Below are positions 26,101-34,522 of a stretch of DNA of 64,000 bases, in pieces. The number at the start of each line of letters is the position of its first letter. Positions within the stretch are counted from its first letter, which is position 1. The stretch comes from Blastocatellia bacterium. Its GTDB lineage: Bacteria; Acidobacteriota; Blastocatellia; HR10; J050. Under the pieces are notes generated by a model. The model made no database searches. It saw only the letters and a list, made by a program, of their open reading frames with translations, and had not been told where the DNA came from. The position numbers and the translations under genes are program-made. The stretch lies in contig JANWZE010000056.1 in assembly GCA_025054955.1 (NCBI GenBank), forward strand, positions 1 through 64,000. Reading direction: 5' to 3'.

Positions 26101-26894
26101 AGCGCCGTGTTGCGATGATACCACCAGCCGCCGCCATGCCATTCGTTCGTTCCGCTTTTGGTGACGAACTTGATTTTGACGGCGCCTTCGCCGGCAGCGT
26201 CAGCGCCGGCATTGCTGGTGGTCACCGATACTTCTTCAACGGCGTCAATGCGCGGACGAACAATCGTGAAGAATCCATCTGAACTGCGCAGGTAATTGTC
26301 TTGCACATTGATGCCGTCAAATGTGATGTCAATCGCGCCTTTAGGTAGGCCGTTGATGGACGATGTGCGCGGCGTCCCCGGCGTCGCTGTGCCCGGCAGC
26401 GTGAGCACCAAATCGAGCGCGTCACGGGATACAAACGGCAGCTCGGTAATCTGTCGTCCGGTGATCGTTGAATTGATAGTTGGCGAGCTCTTATTGATCA
26501 GGACTTCCCCGCCCCCTTCAATGATAACGACCTCAGTCATCTGCCCAACGTCCAGCACGACGGTCAATTTGATCGAGCCCCCGACATCAAGTTTGATGTC
26601 ACGCATCACGATTTGCTTAAAACCGGCTGCGCTGGCCTGAACCGAGTATACGCCGACGGGCAGCGCCGTCACGGCAAAGAAGCCATCGTCATTGGATTTT
26701 GTTCTGTACTGGAAGCCTGTGGCCTGATTGATCACCACCACCTCGGCCTCAGGGACAACCGCGCCCTGAATATCCGTCACAGTACCTGTGATCGTGCCGC
26801 TGGTTGCCTGCGCGAACACAGCTTGACTGAGGCAGCTCATCCACACAGTGACCACTACGTATGTAAACCGCTTAGCAAGACCCTTCATGTTCAT
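23118..26894 (-). CDS. Oar-like TonB-dependent receptor with CarboxypepD_reg domain (copy 1)
   Basis: A 1258-residue outer-membrane receptor. AAAGGAGGT eight bases upstream supports ATG 26894, and a signal peptide ends at VFAQ. Residues about 25-110 form the carboxypeptidase-regulatory beta domain (GTITGTVTDIQGAVVPEAEV). A plug follows, with ITELPFVSRDALDLVLTLPG, GLPKGAIDITFDGINVQDNY and FVTKSGTNEWHGG. The rest is a 22-strand-type barrel ending in GGRIIQFVFRINF with the terminal Phe needed for outer-membrane insertion. Such receptors in Acidobacteria and Myxococcus (Oar) are thought to import or bind peptides or glycans; the ligand here is unknown. The other copy lies just upstream on the same strand. 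Confidence 0.93.
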   Translation of the reverse strand: MNMKGLAKRFTYVVVTVWMSCLSQAVFAQATSGTITGTVTDIQGAVVPEAEVVVINQATGFQYRTKSNDDGFFAVTALPVGVYSVQASAAGFKQIVMRDIKLDVGGSIKLTVVLDVGQMTEVVIIEGGGEVLINKSSPTINSTITGRQITELPFVSRDALDLVLTLPGTATPGTPRTSSINGLPKGAIDITFDGINVQDNYLRSSDGFFTIVRPRIDAVEEVSVTTSNAGADAAGEGAVKIKFVTKSGTNEWHGGGWWYHRNTALNSNYFFNNQARLPRQIIVLNQFGGKIGGPVIKNRFFFFFAQDEFRLPQSSFVRRNILTAEARRGLFTYARTDRPGQTNAVNLFDLAGRNGFPSTADPQITALLEQIDQARGSVAVRKLDLIRDEIGFNSRTYDRRSFSSLRLDLNITSNHRWEGTYHYQYFNNQGSPVIPGFTQRSGQVSNRYLISTALRSTLAANKVNEFRFGFQAAPVAFNPGVGLETFTSGFVVNFPSFLTSPFQFPTAGRNTPYYQWADQFTWTKGAHNLNFGGNFSWIRSKVVDYDPFGLGSAIPDISFGVLPTDPADAMFNTDNFPGISTANELPRARALYAFLTGRISGVTGSVYVNERTRKYEQFIPLVQKTEHVEYGFYAQDSWRATQELTLNYGLRWEYQGAPRNTNNIYSTPGFEGLWGISGVGNLFRPGVLTGRPTVYHLVGDQPVYARDLDNLAPSLGFAWSPQSQHWLMRKLFGTGGASAIRGGFSISYTREGLTILNDFMIGPNPGPYAFGELVPDVHFTPGSLLLRNGVPPLSRQPREFQFPIAQADFTYGGVAPNAFIPNLKTPYVQQWSFGLQREIMRDTVLEIRYVGNRGVKLYRQFDLNEVNIFENGFLQEFINAQNNLRISRAANRGALFSNQGLPGQVRLPILEAAFGTTNPRAPLFRNTTFVNYLDTGQAGAFAQSLAFSAAFFPRLVAAGYPPNFFVVNPETTAGNYVLDNGGASSYNALQIELRRRLSKGLLVQGNYTFSKSLTNFAVVDAVTFQNYITIRNPDLNKGLSPFDITHALKVNWIYELPFGPGRLWNTSSSMLNKIIGGWQTDGIVRIQSGPPFRLTSGRLTYNGSATPLSTTVVLKNITRNQLQKMLKIRKLPNGRVFFFPPELIGSDGRANPEFIDSPTTPGELGAFFFLHGPPFYRADLSVLKKTPLTEKLNLEFRAEFLNAFNTVNFFFPVSAASQARNHSINSVTFGEVFEAYRDFGTTNDPGGRIIQFVFRINF

Positions 26895-27107
26895 AGATAC
26901 CTCCTTTGCTTGAAGAAACACACTGCCCCTCTTTGCAAGAGCGGTGTCAAACAGGTTCCATGTCTAACAGGACGTCGTCTTGAAACCGATTCGCTCGATA
27001 AAGCTGGTGATCGAAGTGGACCGACACCGCTGATGCTGAATCAAAAACGGCTTGATGACGCCGACCATCAACTGGCCCGCGTCATCAAGCCTCATACCAC
27101 AGAATGA

Positions 27108-30100
27108 CTAAAAATTGATTCGGAAGACGAATTGAATGATCCGTCCGCCCGGATCATTTGTCGTGGACGTATCCTGATACGCATTCAGAATCTGTCCGAA
27201 CAGGCCGTCATTGATATTCGCCGTACTACCATTGGCCGCGCCGGCGCCAAGGAGGCCCCGCGTGCCGCCGCTGCCGGACGCTGCGCTCCGCGCAAAGTAG
27301 AAGTTAGCGTGATTGAACGCATTCAGAAATTCAGCGCGAAACTCCACGTTCCAGTTCTCCGTGATGCGCGTCTTCTTTACGAGACTCAGGTCCCAGCGTT
27401 GGAAGCCTGGACCGTGCAACCAGAGAATAGAGCCGAACTGCCCCGGCGTGCTAGGCGAATCAAGAATGTTCTTGTTGGCCTGGCCGTCCGGCCCGATCAA
27501 TTCTTCAGGGAAGAAATAGACCTGGCCGGTTGGCGTCTTGCGCACCTTGAGCATCTTTTGCAATTGCTGTCGGGTTATTCCCTTGAGGACAACACCGCTA
27601 TCAATGCCCAATCCTGTGAGGTTGTGGTTGAACGTGTAGCGAGCGCTGGTCAGCACAAACGGGGCGCCGGTCTGCGCGCGGAAGATGCCATGCAGGGCCC
27701 ATCCTTCGATTGCCTTATTGGCCAAGTTCGAACTGAAGCCCCAGCGTTGACCTGGGCCAAACGGCAATTCGTAAATCCAGTTAGCTTTGAACACATGTGT
27801 AATGTCAAACGGTGAGAGTCCTTTGTCCAACCGGGGATTGCGCAACGTCTGACGCGGCTGAAACACAACCGCGCTGACCTCGCTGATGTCCGAGAGGGCT
27901 TTGCTGAAGCTATAGTTGGCCTGCAACAATAAACCTTTGGAAAAGCGCCGTCGCAGGTCAACCTGCAACGCATGATAGTTGGAATCGCCATCATTGGTCA
28001 GATACCAGACGCCACCTGTTCCTTCAGGATTTACCACAAAAAAGTTCCGCGGATAGCCAGCACTGACCAGGTTATCCATGAACAGACGGTTCGTGGCCAG
28101 TCGTCGCGCAAACGTGCCGGCTTGACCAGAATTCAAGTCACCGATGAACGCACTGGCGCGAAACTGCGGCGAGGTAGTTCGCCCACCAAACGCAGCCAGC
28201 AGAATCGGCACTGGCTGCGTTCCAGCAGCGCCCGGCGCAAAGCTGCGCCCACCGTTGATCCGCAGATTGATCTGCGCGTTGAGGAAGTCTCGCAGGAACC
28301 CATTTTCAAAAATGTTGACTTCGTTCAGGTCGCCCTGGCGAAACAGCTTGACGGCGTGATTGCCGACATAGCGGACCTCCAGCACCGTGTCGCGCATCAG
28401 CTCGCGCTGCACGCTCAGCGTCCACTGTTGCACATACGGGACCACCAGGTCACGCGTCAAGTAACCATTGGGTGTGAATGCACTGTAAGCAAAATCAGCC
28501 TGCCGCAACGTGGTGGTGAACCGATCCAGTGTCCTTCGCAATGGCGGCAATCCTTGTCCACCGTTGAAATGTAAACTACCCGGCGGGAAATCGCCGCGCC
28601 CCACGCGCAGACTTGCCTCGACTTGCGGTCCTGGATTCGGCCCCAACATCAGGTTGTCAAACAACAGCGTGCCTTCACGAGTATACGTGATCCCGTAGCC
28701 GCCGCGAATGACCGTCTTGCCTTCGGAGCCGAATATCTTGGACAACCATCCCTTCTGGATGTTAGGCGACCAGGCCAGACCAAGACTAGGAGCAAAATTG
28801 TTCCAGTCGCGATTGTAGCTTTCCCCTTCCACAACCGTGTAGATGGTGGGTTGCCCTTGAAGGACGCCTGGCTTAAACAGGTTGCCCGGCCCGGAAATAC
28901 CCCACAAGCCGTCCGGCTGCGGCGTGAAGTAAATTCTGTTGGTGTTGACCGGCGGACCTTGATACTCCCAGCGCAGTCCATAATTGAGCGTGAACGTTGG
29001 CGTGAGGCGCCAGGAATCCTGCATATAGAGCCCAAACTCCGTGTGCCGGCCGCGTTGTGTCAGGGGTTGGCCTTGAACGAATTCGCGCAACTTTTCGTCC
29101 ACGTAAACGATCGCACTGATGTCGGTAATGCGGCCCACCAGCAGCGCGTAAAGACTACGGGCGATGGGTAAGTCCGTCGCAGTGGAAATGCCAGGGAAGT
29201 TGGCCACGTCAAAGAGCGTGCTCTGGGCTGGATCATTGGCGTCAATCCCAAACGTAACCGTCGGGATGGCGTCACCGTAGCCAAAGGGATCGAAATCATT
29301 TCCCCAGAATGTAACCAGCGTGGCCGAGCCACCGAACGAGAAGTTGTGGCGGCCCTTGGTCCATGTCAGATTATCAATCCACTGTTTGACAGGTGTGTTG
29401 CGCCGCGATGGCGAAAACGGAGGAATCGGGTTGCTGCCCAGCGGCCAATCCAACCGATAGCCGCCCGGCACTTTTTCGGGACCTAACTCGCGGAAAAACG
29501 CCACCGATCCACCTTGCAAGCCAAAGCGAAACTCATTAACCATTGTGGGCGAAATCGTCCAGCGCATTGCCGTTGACCCAGAGAAGCGATTGGAGTGCTG
29601 TCCACCAGCCAGGCCTAAGCCGGGGAAGATCGGATCGGCGCCATTGAGCGTATCAGGAAATGCATCGAAGTAGTTGTAGTGCGCGATCCCTTCCCACCTG
29701 ATTTTTTCAGTGATGTTCCAGTCCAATCGCAGGTCGGTGAAGTAGCGTTTATCGAAGCTGGGCGAGTTGAAGGCAAACCGCTCAAGCCGCCCGGCCGGGT
29801 CAGCCGGCGAAACCGTGCCCAGCGCGCGAGCCTGATTGATACGGTCAATCAAGCCGCCGATCGCTGGATCAATCCGCGTCGGGAGGTTGTAACGAGCGGC
29901 CAGTTCCAGCAAATTCACCTTTTGAATTTGCCGATTGTCCGTGCGCACATAATTGAAAATCCCTCGCGACGAGTCCAGACTCAACATGGTACGCTCGCGG
30001 AAAATCGAAGACGGAATGCGGAAATTATCATGCGACCAGAAGAAAAACATCTTGTCTCGCTTAATCGGGCCGCCAATCTTGTAGCCAAATTGGTTCAACA

Positions 30101-30953
30101 GGATTCGTTGTCGAGGCAGTCCTCGTTGGTTGTTGAAAAAGTAATTGGAGTTGAGCGCGGTATTGCGATGATACCACCAGCCGCCGCCATGAAACTCATT
30201 GGTGCCGCTTTTGGTGACGAAGGCGATTTGCACGGCGCCTTCGCCGGCTGAATCAGCGCCCGGATTGCTGGTTGTCACCGTGACTTCTTCAATGGCGTCA
30301 ATGCGCGGGCGAACATACGCGAAAAAGCCATCACCACTCTTGAGCAAGTTATCCTGAACGTTAATCCCATCGAGCGTGATATTGATAGCTCCTTTGGGCA
30401 ACCCATGGATCGAAGAAGTGCGCGGGCGACCCGGCGTGGCCACACCCGGTTGCGTTAAAGCCAAATCCAACGCATCACGCGACGTGATCGGCAATTCGAT
30501 GATCTGACGACCGGTGATCGTCGTGCTCACCTCTTCCGAAGAACGATTGATCAACACCTCGGCGCCAGCCTCGACGTTAACCTGCTCGATGATCTCGCCA
30601 GCTTCCAGCACAACCTTCAAATCAACCGGCGTGGCGGCGCTCAAGGCCACCGAGCGAACCACTAATGACTTAAACCCAGCAGCCGTCACCGTCACCGTGT
30701 AATTACTGACCGGCAGGCCAGGCACCAAAAAGTACCCATCCGGATTCGTGGTCGTTTTGTATTCAACGTTAGTCGTGGTGTCTTTGATTACAACTTCAGC
30801 GCCAACAACGACGGCGCCTGTTTCATCCGTCACGGTTCCGGAAATTCGGCCTGTAGCGCCGCCTTGAGCGAACGCCTCCGACCAAGGCCCGAACCAGACC
30901 AATGCCAGCAGACACGCCGTAGCGCATGTCATAACGATCTTTGAGAGTTTCAT
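27108..30953 (-). CDS. Oar-like TonB-dependent receptor with CarboxypepD_reg domain (copy 2)
   Basis: A 1281-residue paralogue of the neighbouring receptor. GGAGG about 11 nt upstream supports ATG 30953; the signal peptide ends at AFAQG. It has the same order: regulatory beta domain (GRISGTVTDETGAVVVGAEV), plug (RQIIELPITSRDALDLALTQ, GLPKGAINITLDGINVQDNL, FVTKSGTNEFHGGG) and barrel ending in GGRIIQFVFRINF. Plug and last strands are nearly the same as in copy 1, while surface loops differ strongly, which suggests duplication followed by change of ligand. An extra Gly/Ala/Ser-rich segment (SAASGSGGTRGLLGAGAANG) lies before the last strands. A promoter with a leader of about 220 nt lies upstream. 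Confidence 0.93.
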   Translation of the reverse strand: MKLSKIVMTCATACLLALVWFGPWSEAFAQGGATGRISGTVTDETGAVVVGAEVVIKDTTTNVEYKTTTNPDGYFLVPGLPVSNYTVTVTAAGFKSLVVRSVALSAATPVDLKVVLEAGEIIEQVNVEAGAEVLINRSSEEVSTTITGRQIIELPITSRDALDLALTQPGVATPGRPRTSSIHGLPKGAINITLDGINVQDNLLKSGDGFFAYVRPRIDAIEEVTVTTSNPGADSAGEGAVQIAFVTKSGTNEFHGGGWWYHRNTALNSNYFFNNQRGLPRQRILLNQFGYKIGGPIKRDKMFFFWSHDNFRIPSSIFRERTMLSLDSSRGIFNYVRTDNRQIQKVNLLELAARYNLPTRIDPAIGGLIDRINQARALGTVSPADPAGRLERFAFNSPSFDKRYFTDLRLDWNITEKIRWEGIAHYNYFDAFPDTLNGADPIFPGLGLAGGQHSNRFSGSTAMRWTISPTMVNEFRFGLQGGSVAFFRELGPEKVPGGYRLDWPLGSNPIPPFSPSRRNTPVKQWIDNLTWTKGRHNFSFGGSATLVTFWGNDFDPFGYGDAIPTVTFGIDANDPAQSTLFDVANFPGISTATDLPIARSLYALLVGRITDISAIVYVDEKLREFVQGQPLTQRGRHTEFGLYMQDSWRLTPTFTLNYGLRWEYQGPPVNTNRIYFTPQPDGLWGISGPGNLFKPGVLQGQPTIYTVVEGESYNRDWNNFAPSLGLAWSPNIQKGWLSKIFGSEGKTVIRGGYGITYTREGTLLFDNLMLGPNPGPQVEASLRVGRGDFPPGSLHFNGGQGLPPLRRTLDRFTTTLRQADFAYSAFTPNGYLTRDLVVPYVQQWTLSVQRELMRDTVLEVRYVGNHAVKLFRQGDLNEVNIFENGFLRDFLNAQINLRINGGRSFAPGAAGTQPVPILLAAFGGRTTSPQFRASAFIGDLNSGQAGTFARRLATNRLFMDNLVSAGYPRNFFVVNPEGTGGVWYLTNDGDSNYHALQVDLRRRFSKGLLLQANYSFSKALSDISEVSAVVFQPRQTLRNPRLDKGLSPFDITHVFKANWIYELPFGPGQRWGFSSNLANKAIEGWALHGIFRAQTGAPFVLTSARYTFNHNLTGLGIDSGVVLKGITRQQLQKMLKVRKTPTGQVYFFPEELIGPDGQANKNILDSPSTPGQFGSILWLHGPGFQRWDLSLVKKTRITENWNVEFRAEFLNAFNHANFYFARSAASGSGGTRGLLGAGAANGSTANINDGLFGQILNAYQDTSTTNDPGGRIIQFVFRINF

Positions 30954-31398
30954 ATCCTAAGTCCTCCATAGATCAGAGCACTCTTCACCGGCGGCCTGCG
31001 ACCCACCCGCGCAATCGAGAACGTAAGGCTGAGTGCGGCAGAAACAAATAAGCCAGCCACGCTTCAGACGAGGTCCTACAACGAGTTCTACCAACCCAGC
31101 GGATGCTCTGACGGTCGCTCACCACCGATGCTGAATGCTCCTTGAAAATAAACTCAAACCCGATGAAGCCGTGCAAATTGTATGCCACGCTCTCAGAAAA
31201 TATCAAGCTAATTGGGTGTTTAAGTTTAGACGCGCAACAGCGCTCAGCCCACCACCGCATCATCCATTTTTTTGGAAGGTTTTTCCGAAAAATTGGAAAC
31301 CTGCCGCCCGGTGCGAAAAAATCAGGAACCTTCCCAGAGCACTTGCGTGAGGAACACTCCAACGTGCACAGTCAAGCTTGTTTGAGGAGGCATCAACT
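30954..31398. other. Long divergent intergenic region of receptor copy 2
   Basis: This 445 bp stretch separates the receptor gene and the PDZ gene. It holds the minus-strand promoter at 31177-31206 and the resulting leader of about 217 nt. An A/T-rich stretch around 31260-31300 contains alternating TTTTTTGGAAGG / CCGAAAAATTGG segments that can fold. I see no gene and no clear plus-strand promoter. Confidence 0.5.
31177..31206 (-). promoter_or_regulatory. Promoter of TonB receptor copy 2
   Basis: Minus strand: TTGATA (31206-31201), an 18 bp spacer and TACAAT (31182-31177). Start near 31170 gives an unusually long leader before the ATG at 30953. Confidence 0.55.
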
Positions 31399-32451
31399 AT
31401 GCGAAAACGCATTCTTTTCTTCTTGTCAGTTCTGCTGATGGCTGCGGGCCTGACGGGCTGGGGCGCTCCCAGTTGGGCTTTCGATGAGACAAACGACCAG
31501 GACACCATTACTGAGCAGAATGTGGTTTTGATTCAAGACGAAGATGAAAGTAACGCGCCGTACTTCTTCAGCATGTATGCCAGCGCCGGCGGCAGCTTTC
31601 TTGGTGTGACGACTGAGGAAGTCACCCCGGAGGTTGTACGACGACTGAAGCTGAAAGAAGAACGTGGGGCCTTGATCACGAGTGTACTACCCGACAGCGC
31701 GGCGGCCAAAGCCGGATTACAAAAGGACGACGTGATCGTTCGCTGGAACGGAGCGCCTGTGGAAAGCGCTTCCCAACTTCACCGCCTTATTCGCGAAACG
31801 CCCAGTGGACGGATGGTTCGATTGGGGGTCGTTCGCGATGGCCGCGAAATCGAGATGCGAGTCACGCTGGGTAAACGCTCGGAACACGAGCCGAGGCAAT
31901 TTAGAGGTCTCCTGGACCGAGAAACACAAGAGCGGTTGCGCGAGCCGTTCGGCAAAGCGCGCGAGGCTCTGGAGAACCTAGATTGGGGCGCTTACTTCGG
32001 AGCATTCAGCGGTCGTGGACGGATGGGCATCACACTGCAAGAACTGACGCCACAGTTAGCCGACTATTTTGGCGTGAAAGATCGAACCGGTGTGCTGATT
32101 TCTTCTGTGCGTGAAGATTCACCGGCCAGTCGAGCAGGCCTCAAAGCAGGCGATGTCATCATCGCTATTGACGGAGAGAGCGTGCAAGACGCCAATGATG
32201 TGATCCGCGTGGTCGCCAAAAAGGAGCAAGGGCCAGTAGAGGTGCGCATCGTGCGTGAGCGGCGCGAAATGACCGTGACGGTGACACTGGAGAAGAAGGA
32301 AAAAGCCATGCCCTACTTCTTTGGCCCCGAAGCCGGTGCAGTGCGCTTTCGGGCGCCGCACATCAGGCTGTTCGTGCCTCGCATCAGAGAGATTATCCCG
32401 GCGCCAGTTAGGCCGCTCAAGCAAATTGGTACGCCGGCAGGCGTGATTTAG
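31399..32451 (+). CDS. Exported two-PDZ-domain protein without protease domain
   Basis: A 350-residue exported protein. GAGGAGG nine bases upstream supports ATG 31399, and the signal peptide runs MRKRILFFLSVLLMAAG to APSWA. Two PDZ domains are clear: the first at about residues 70-160 (FLGVTTEEVTPEVV, DSAAAKAGLQKDDVIVRWNG), the second at about 200-290 (RMGITLQELTPQLA, DSPASRAGLKAGDVIIAIDG). Both have HtrA/DegP-like carboxylate loops. There is no trypsin-like domain before them, so it cannot be a DegP protease by itself. It may be an adaptor or chaperone that binds C-termini of periplasmic proteins. The C-terminal tail is basic and proline-rich. Confidence 0.88.
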   Translation: MRKRILFFLSVLLMAAGLTGWGAPSWAFDETNDQDTITEQNVVLIQDEDESNAPYFFSMYASAGGSFLGVTTEEVTPEVVRRLKLKEERGALITSVLPDSAAAKAGLQKDDVIVRWNGAPVESASQLHRLIRETPSGRMVRLGVVRDGREIEMRVTLGKRSEHEPRQFRGLLDRETQERLREPFGKAREALENLDWGAYFGAFSGRGRMGITLQELTPQLADYFGVKDRTGVLISSVREDSPASRAGLKAGDVIIAIDGESVQDANDVIRVVAKKEQGPVEVRIVRERREMTVTVTLEKKEKAMPYFFGPEAGAVRFRAPHIRLFVPRIREIIPAPVRPLKQIGTPAGVI

Positions 32452-32551
32452 GTTTTCTCCTCCTGAACGGCGAAGGCGACCGTGTGACGAGGTGAGCTGG
32501 CGCCGGAGCAACCGGGCGGCTCTCTGATCAACCGGTCACCTCCCCTTCTTC

Positions 32552-32575
32552 GGCCGGCCACTTCATTGGCCGGCC
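32552..32575. terminator. GGCCGGCC hairpin, weak terminator candidate
   Basis: Two GGCCGGCC octamers (32552-32559 and 32568-32575) separated by 8 nt can form a stable hairpin, followed by ACTTT. The U-run is short. It lies between the PDZ gene and the promoter of the M28 gene. Confidence 0.3.
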
Positions 32576-32577
32576 AC

Positions 32578-32606
32578 TTTCCACCTCTTTGGGCTTTCCC
32601 TATACT
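32578..32606 (+). promoter_or_regulatory. Promoter of the M28 peptidase gene
   Basis: TTTCCA (32578-32583), a 17 bp spacer and TATACT (32601-32606). Predicted start is near 32613, about 32 nt before the ATG. Confidence 0.5.
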
Positions 32607-32644
32607 ATCCGCTCGCTCGATCAACTCAACTACAGGAGGATGGT

Positions 32645-34375
32645 ATGTCACGGATCAGTTCAATGTTGGGCTGTGTCGTTTCAGTCGTTGTTCTTTTTGT
32701 TTCTTGCGGGACACTTCAGTCCACGCCTTCTGGCGCAGCAAGCGAGCAGCCGCTCAGCCCGCCTGCATCGGCGCTCAGCGCGATCAATGCGCAAGACCTG
32801 ATGGCCTATATTCAACGGCTCGCCTCAGATGAGTTTGAAGGTCGGGCTCCCGGCACAAAGGGCGAAGACCTGACGGTCGAGTACCTTTCGGAACACTTCA
32901 AGCGACTCGGACTGAAACCAGGGAATACGGATGGAACTTATATTCAGAAAGTCCCGCTCGTCGGTCTGACGCCTGATCCAAACATGCGGTTGATTTTCAC
33001 GGCTGGCGCTCAACGGCTCACGTTGGCATACCGCGACGAGTTTGTGGCGTGGAGCAAACACGTTGTCGAGCAGACCGGTGTTCAGGATTCGGAGGTCGTG
33101 TTTGTCGGCTATGGCGTGGTCGCGCCGGAGTTCAACTGGGACGATTTCAAGGGACTGGACGTCAAAGGCAAAACGCTGATCATGCTGATTAACGACCCGC
33201 CAGTGCCTGATCCCGGCGATCCATCGCGCCTGGATGCAAAGACGTTTGGTGGTCGAGCGATGACCTACTACGGTCGCTGGACCTACAAGTATGAAATCGC
33301 TGCACAGAAAGGCGCGCGCGCCTGTTTGATCATCCACGAGACGGAACCGGCGGCCTATCCGTGGGCGGTGGTTCAGGGGCGAGCCGGTGAGCAATTCGAT
33401 CTTTCGACGCCGGATAAGAATTTGTCTCGTTGCGCTGTTGAAGGCTGGCTCACCTATGAGAGCGCGAAAAAGCTGTTTGCGCTGGCCGGCCAGGACATAG
33501 AGAAGCTGAAGAAAGCCGCTGTCAGTCGGGATTTCAAACCGGTTCCGCTGCCCGTAAAAGCATCGGTCTCAATCCGCAATACCATCCGCCCGGTTGATTC
33601 CAGAAATGTCATCGCCAAGCTCGAAGGGAGCGATCCTCGGTTGAAAGACGAGTATGTGGTCTATATGGCCCACTGGGATCATCTCGGCAAAAAAACATCG
33701 CTGACGGGCGACCAAATTTTCAATGGCGCTGTTGACAACGCCACTGGCACAGCCGCTCTGTTGGAACTGGCAGAGGCATTCACCAAGCTGCCCACTCGAC
33801 CGCGTCGTTCCATTTTGTTCTTAGCGCTGACGGCGGAAGAGCAAGGGCTGCTGGGGTCTCAATACTATGCTGAACATCCGATTTACCCGCTGGCCAAAAC
33901 GGTCGCAGCCATCAACATGGATGCGATGAACCCATGGGGCCGCACCAAGGACGTGACGATCATCGGCATGGGCAACTCCACGTTGGACGACATCGCTCAA
34001 TCGGCTGCTAGCGCCCAGGGGCGCATCGTCCGCCCAGACCCGGAACCGGAAAAGGGATTATTCTATCGTTCGGATCATTTCAACTTCGCTAAACAGGGCG
34101 TGCCGGCGCTCTATCTTGACGGCGGCGTTGAGTACATAGACCGCCCACCTGATTGGGGATTGAAGCGCATTCAACAGTACACCGCTGAGGACTATCACAA
34201 ACCCAGCGATGAAGTGAAACCCGATTGGGACTTGAGCGGGCTTCTGCAAGATGTGCAGTTATTGTTTGACGTGGGTTACCGCGTCGCCAATCAGGACTCG
34301 TACCCCGAATGGAAGCCAGGCACTGAGTTCAAAGCGAAACGCGAACAGATGCTCAAACAGGCGTCCGGCTCATAG
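32645..34375 (+). CDS. M28 family aminopeptidase, probable lipoprotein
   Basis: A 576-residue exported zinc aminopeptidase. AGGAGGA five bases upstream supports ATG 32645. The N-terminus ends in a lipobox-like LFVSC (Cys21), so it may be a lipoprotein; lgt and lspA are present in this window. A PA-type insert lies in the first half (about residues 130-250). The M28 di-zinc site is intact: MAHWDHLG (His and Asp), [16 protein letters not shown] (bridging Asp), [11 protein letters not shown] (Glu pair), NMDAMNPWG (Asp) and [14 protein letters not shown] (His). It removes N-terminal amino acids from peptides and belongs to the peptide-degrading set of this window. Confidence 0.92.
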   Translation: MSRISSMLGCVVSVVVLFVSCGTLQSTPSGAASEQPLSPPASALSAINAQDLMAYIQRLASDEFEGRAPGTKGEDLTVEYLSEHFKRLGLKPGNTDGTYIQKVPLVGLTPDPNMRLIFTAGAQRLTLAYRDEFVAWSKHVVEQTGVQDSEVVFVGYGVVAPEFNWDDFKGLDVKGKTLIMLINDPPVPDPGDPSRLDAKTFGGRAMTYYGRWTYKYEIAAQKGARACLIIHETEPAAYPWAVVQGRAGEQFDLSTPDKNLSRCAVEGWLTYESAKKLFALAGQDIEKLKKAAVSRDFKPVPLPVKASVSIRNTIRPVDSRNVIAKLEGSDPRLKDEYVVYMAHWDHLGKKTSLTGDQIFNGAVDNATGTAALLELAEAFTKLPTRPRRSILFLALTAEEQGLLGSQYYAEHPIYPLAKTVAAINMDAMNPWGRTKDVTIIGMGNSTLDDIAQSAASAQGRIVRPDPEPEKGLFYRSDHFNFAKQGVPALYLDGGVEYIDRPPDWGLKRIQQYTAEDYHKPSDEVKPDWDLSGLLQDVQLLFDVGYRVANQDSYPEWKPGTEFKAKREQMLKQASGS

Positions 34376-34522
34376 CTGCAGTCTTGGCGTTGCTGGAATG
34401 ACTGAGCTGCACAGCCTTCCGGTTGTGATGCCCAGCTCCGCTTCGCGACGAAGTGCGCTGCGGTTGGGCGACTGGAATTGGCCAGTCTTTCAATTGAGAC
34501 ATCCAGCGCCGATACGACCGCC

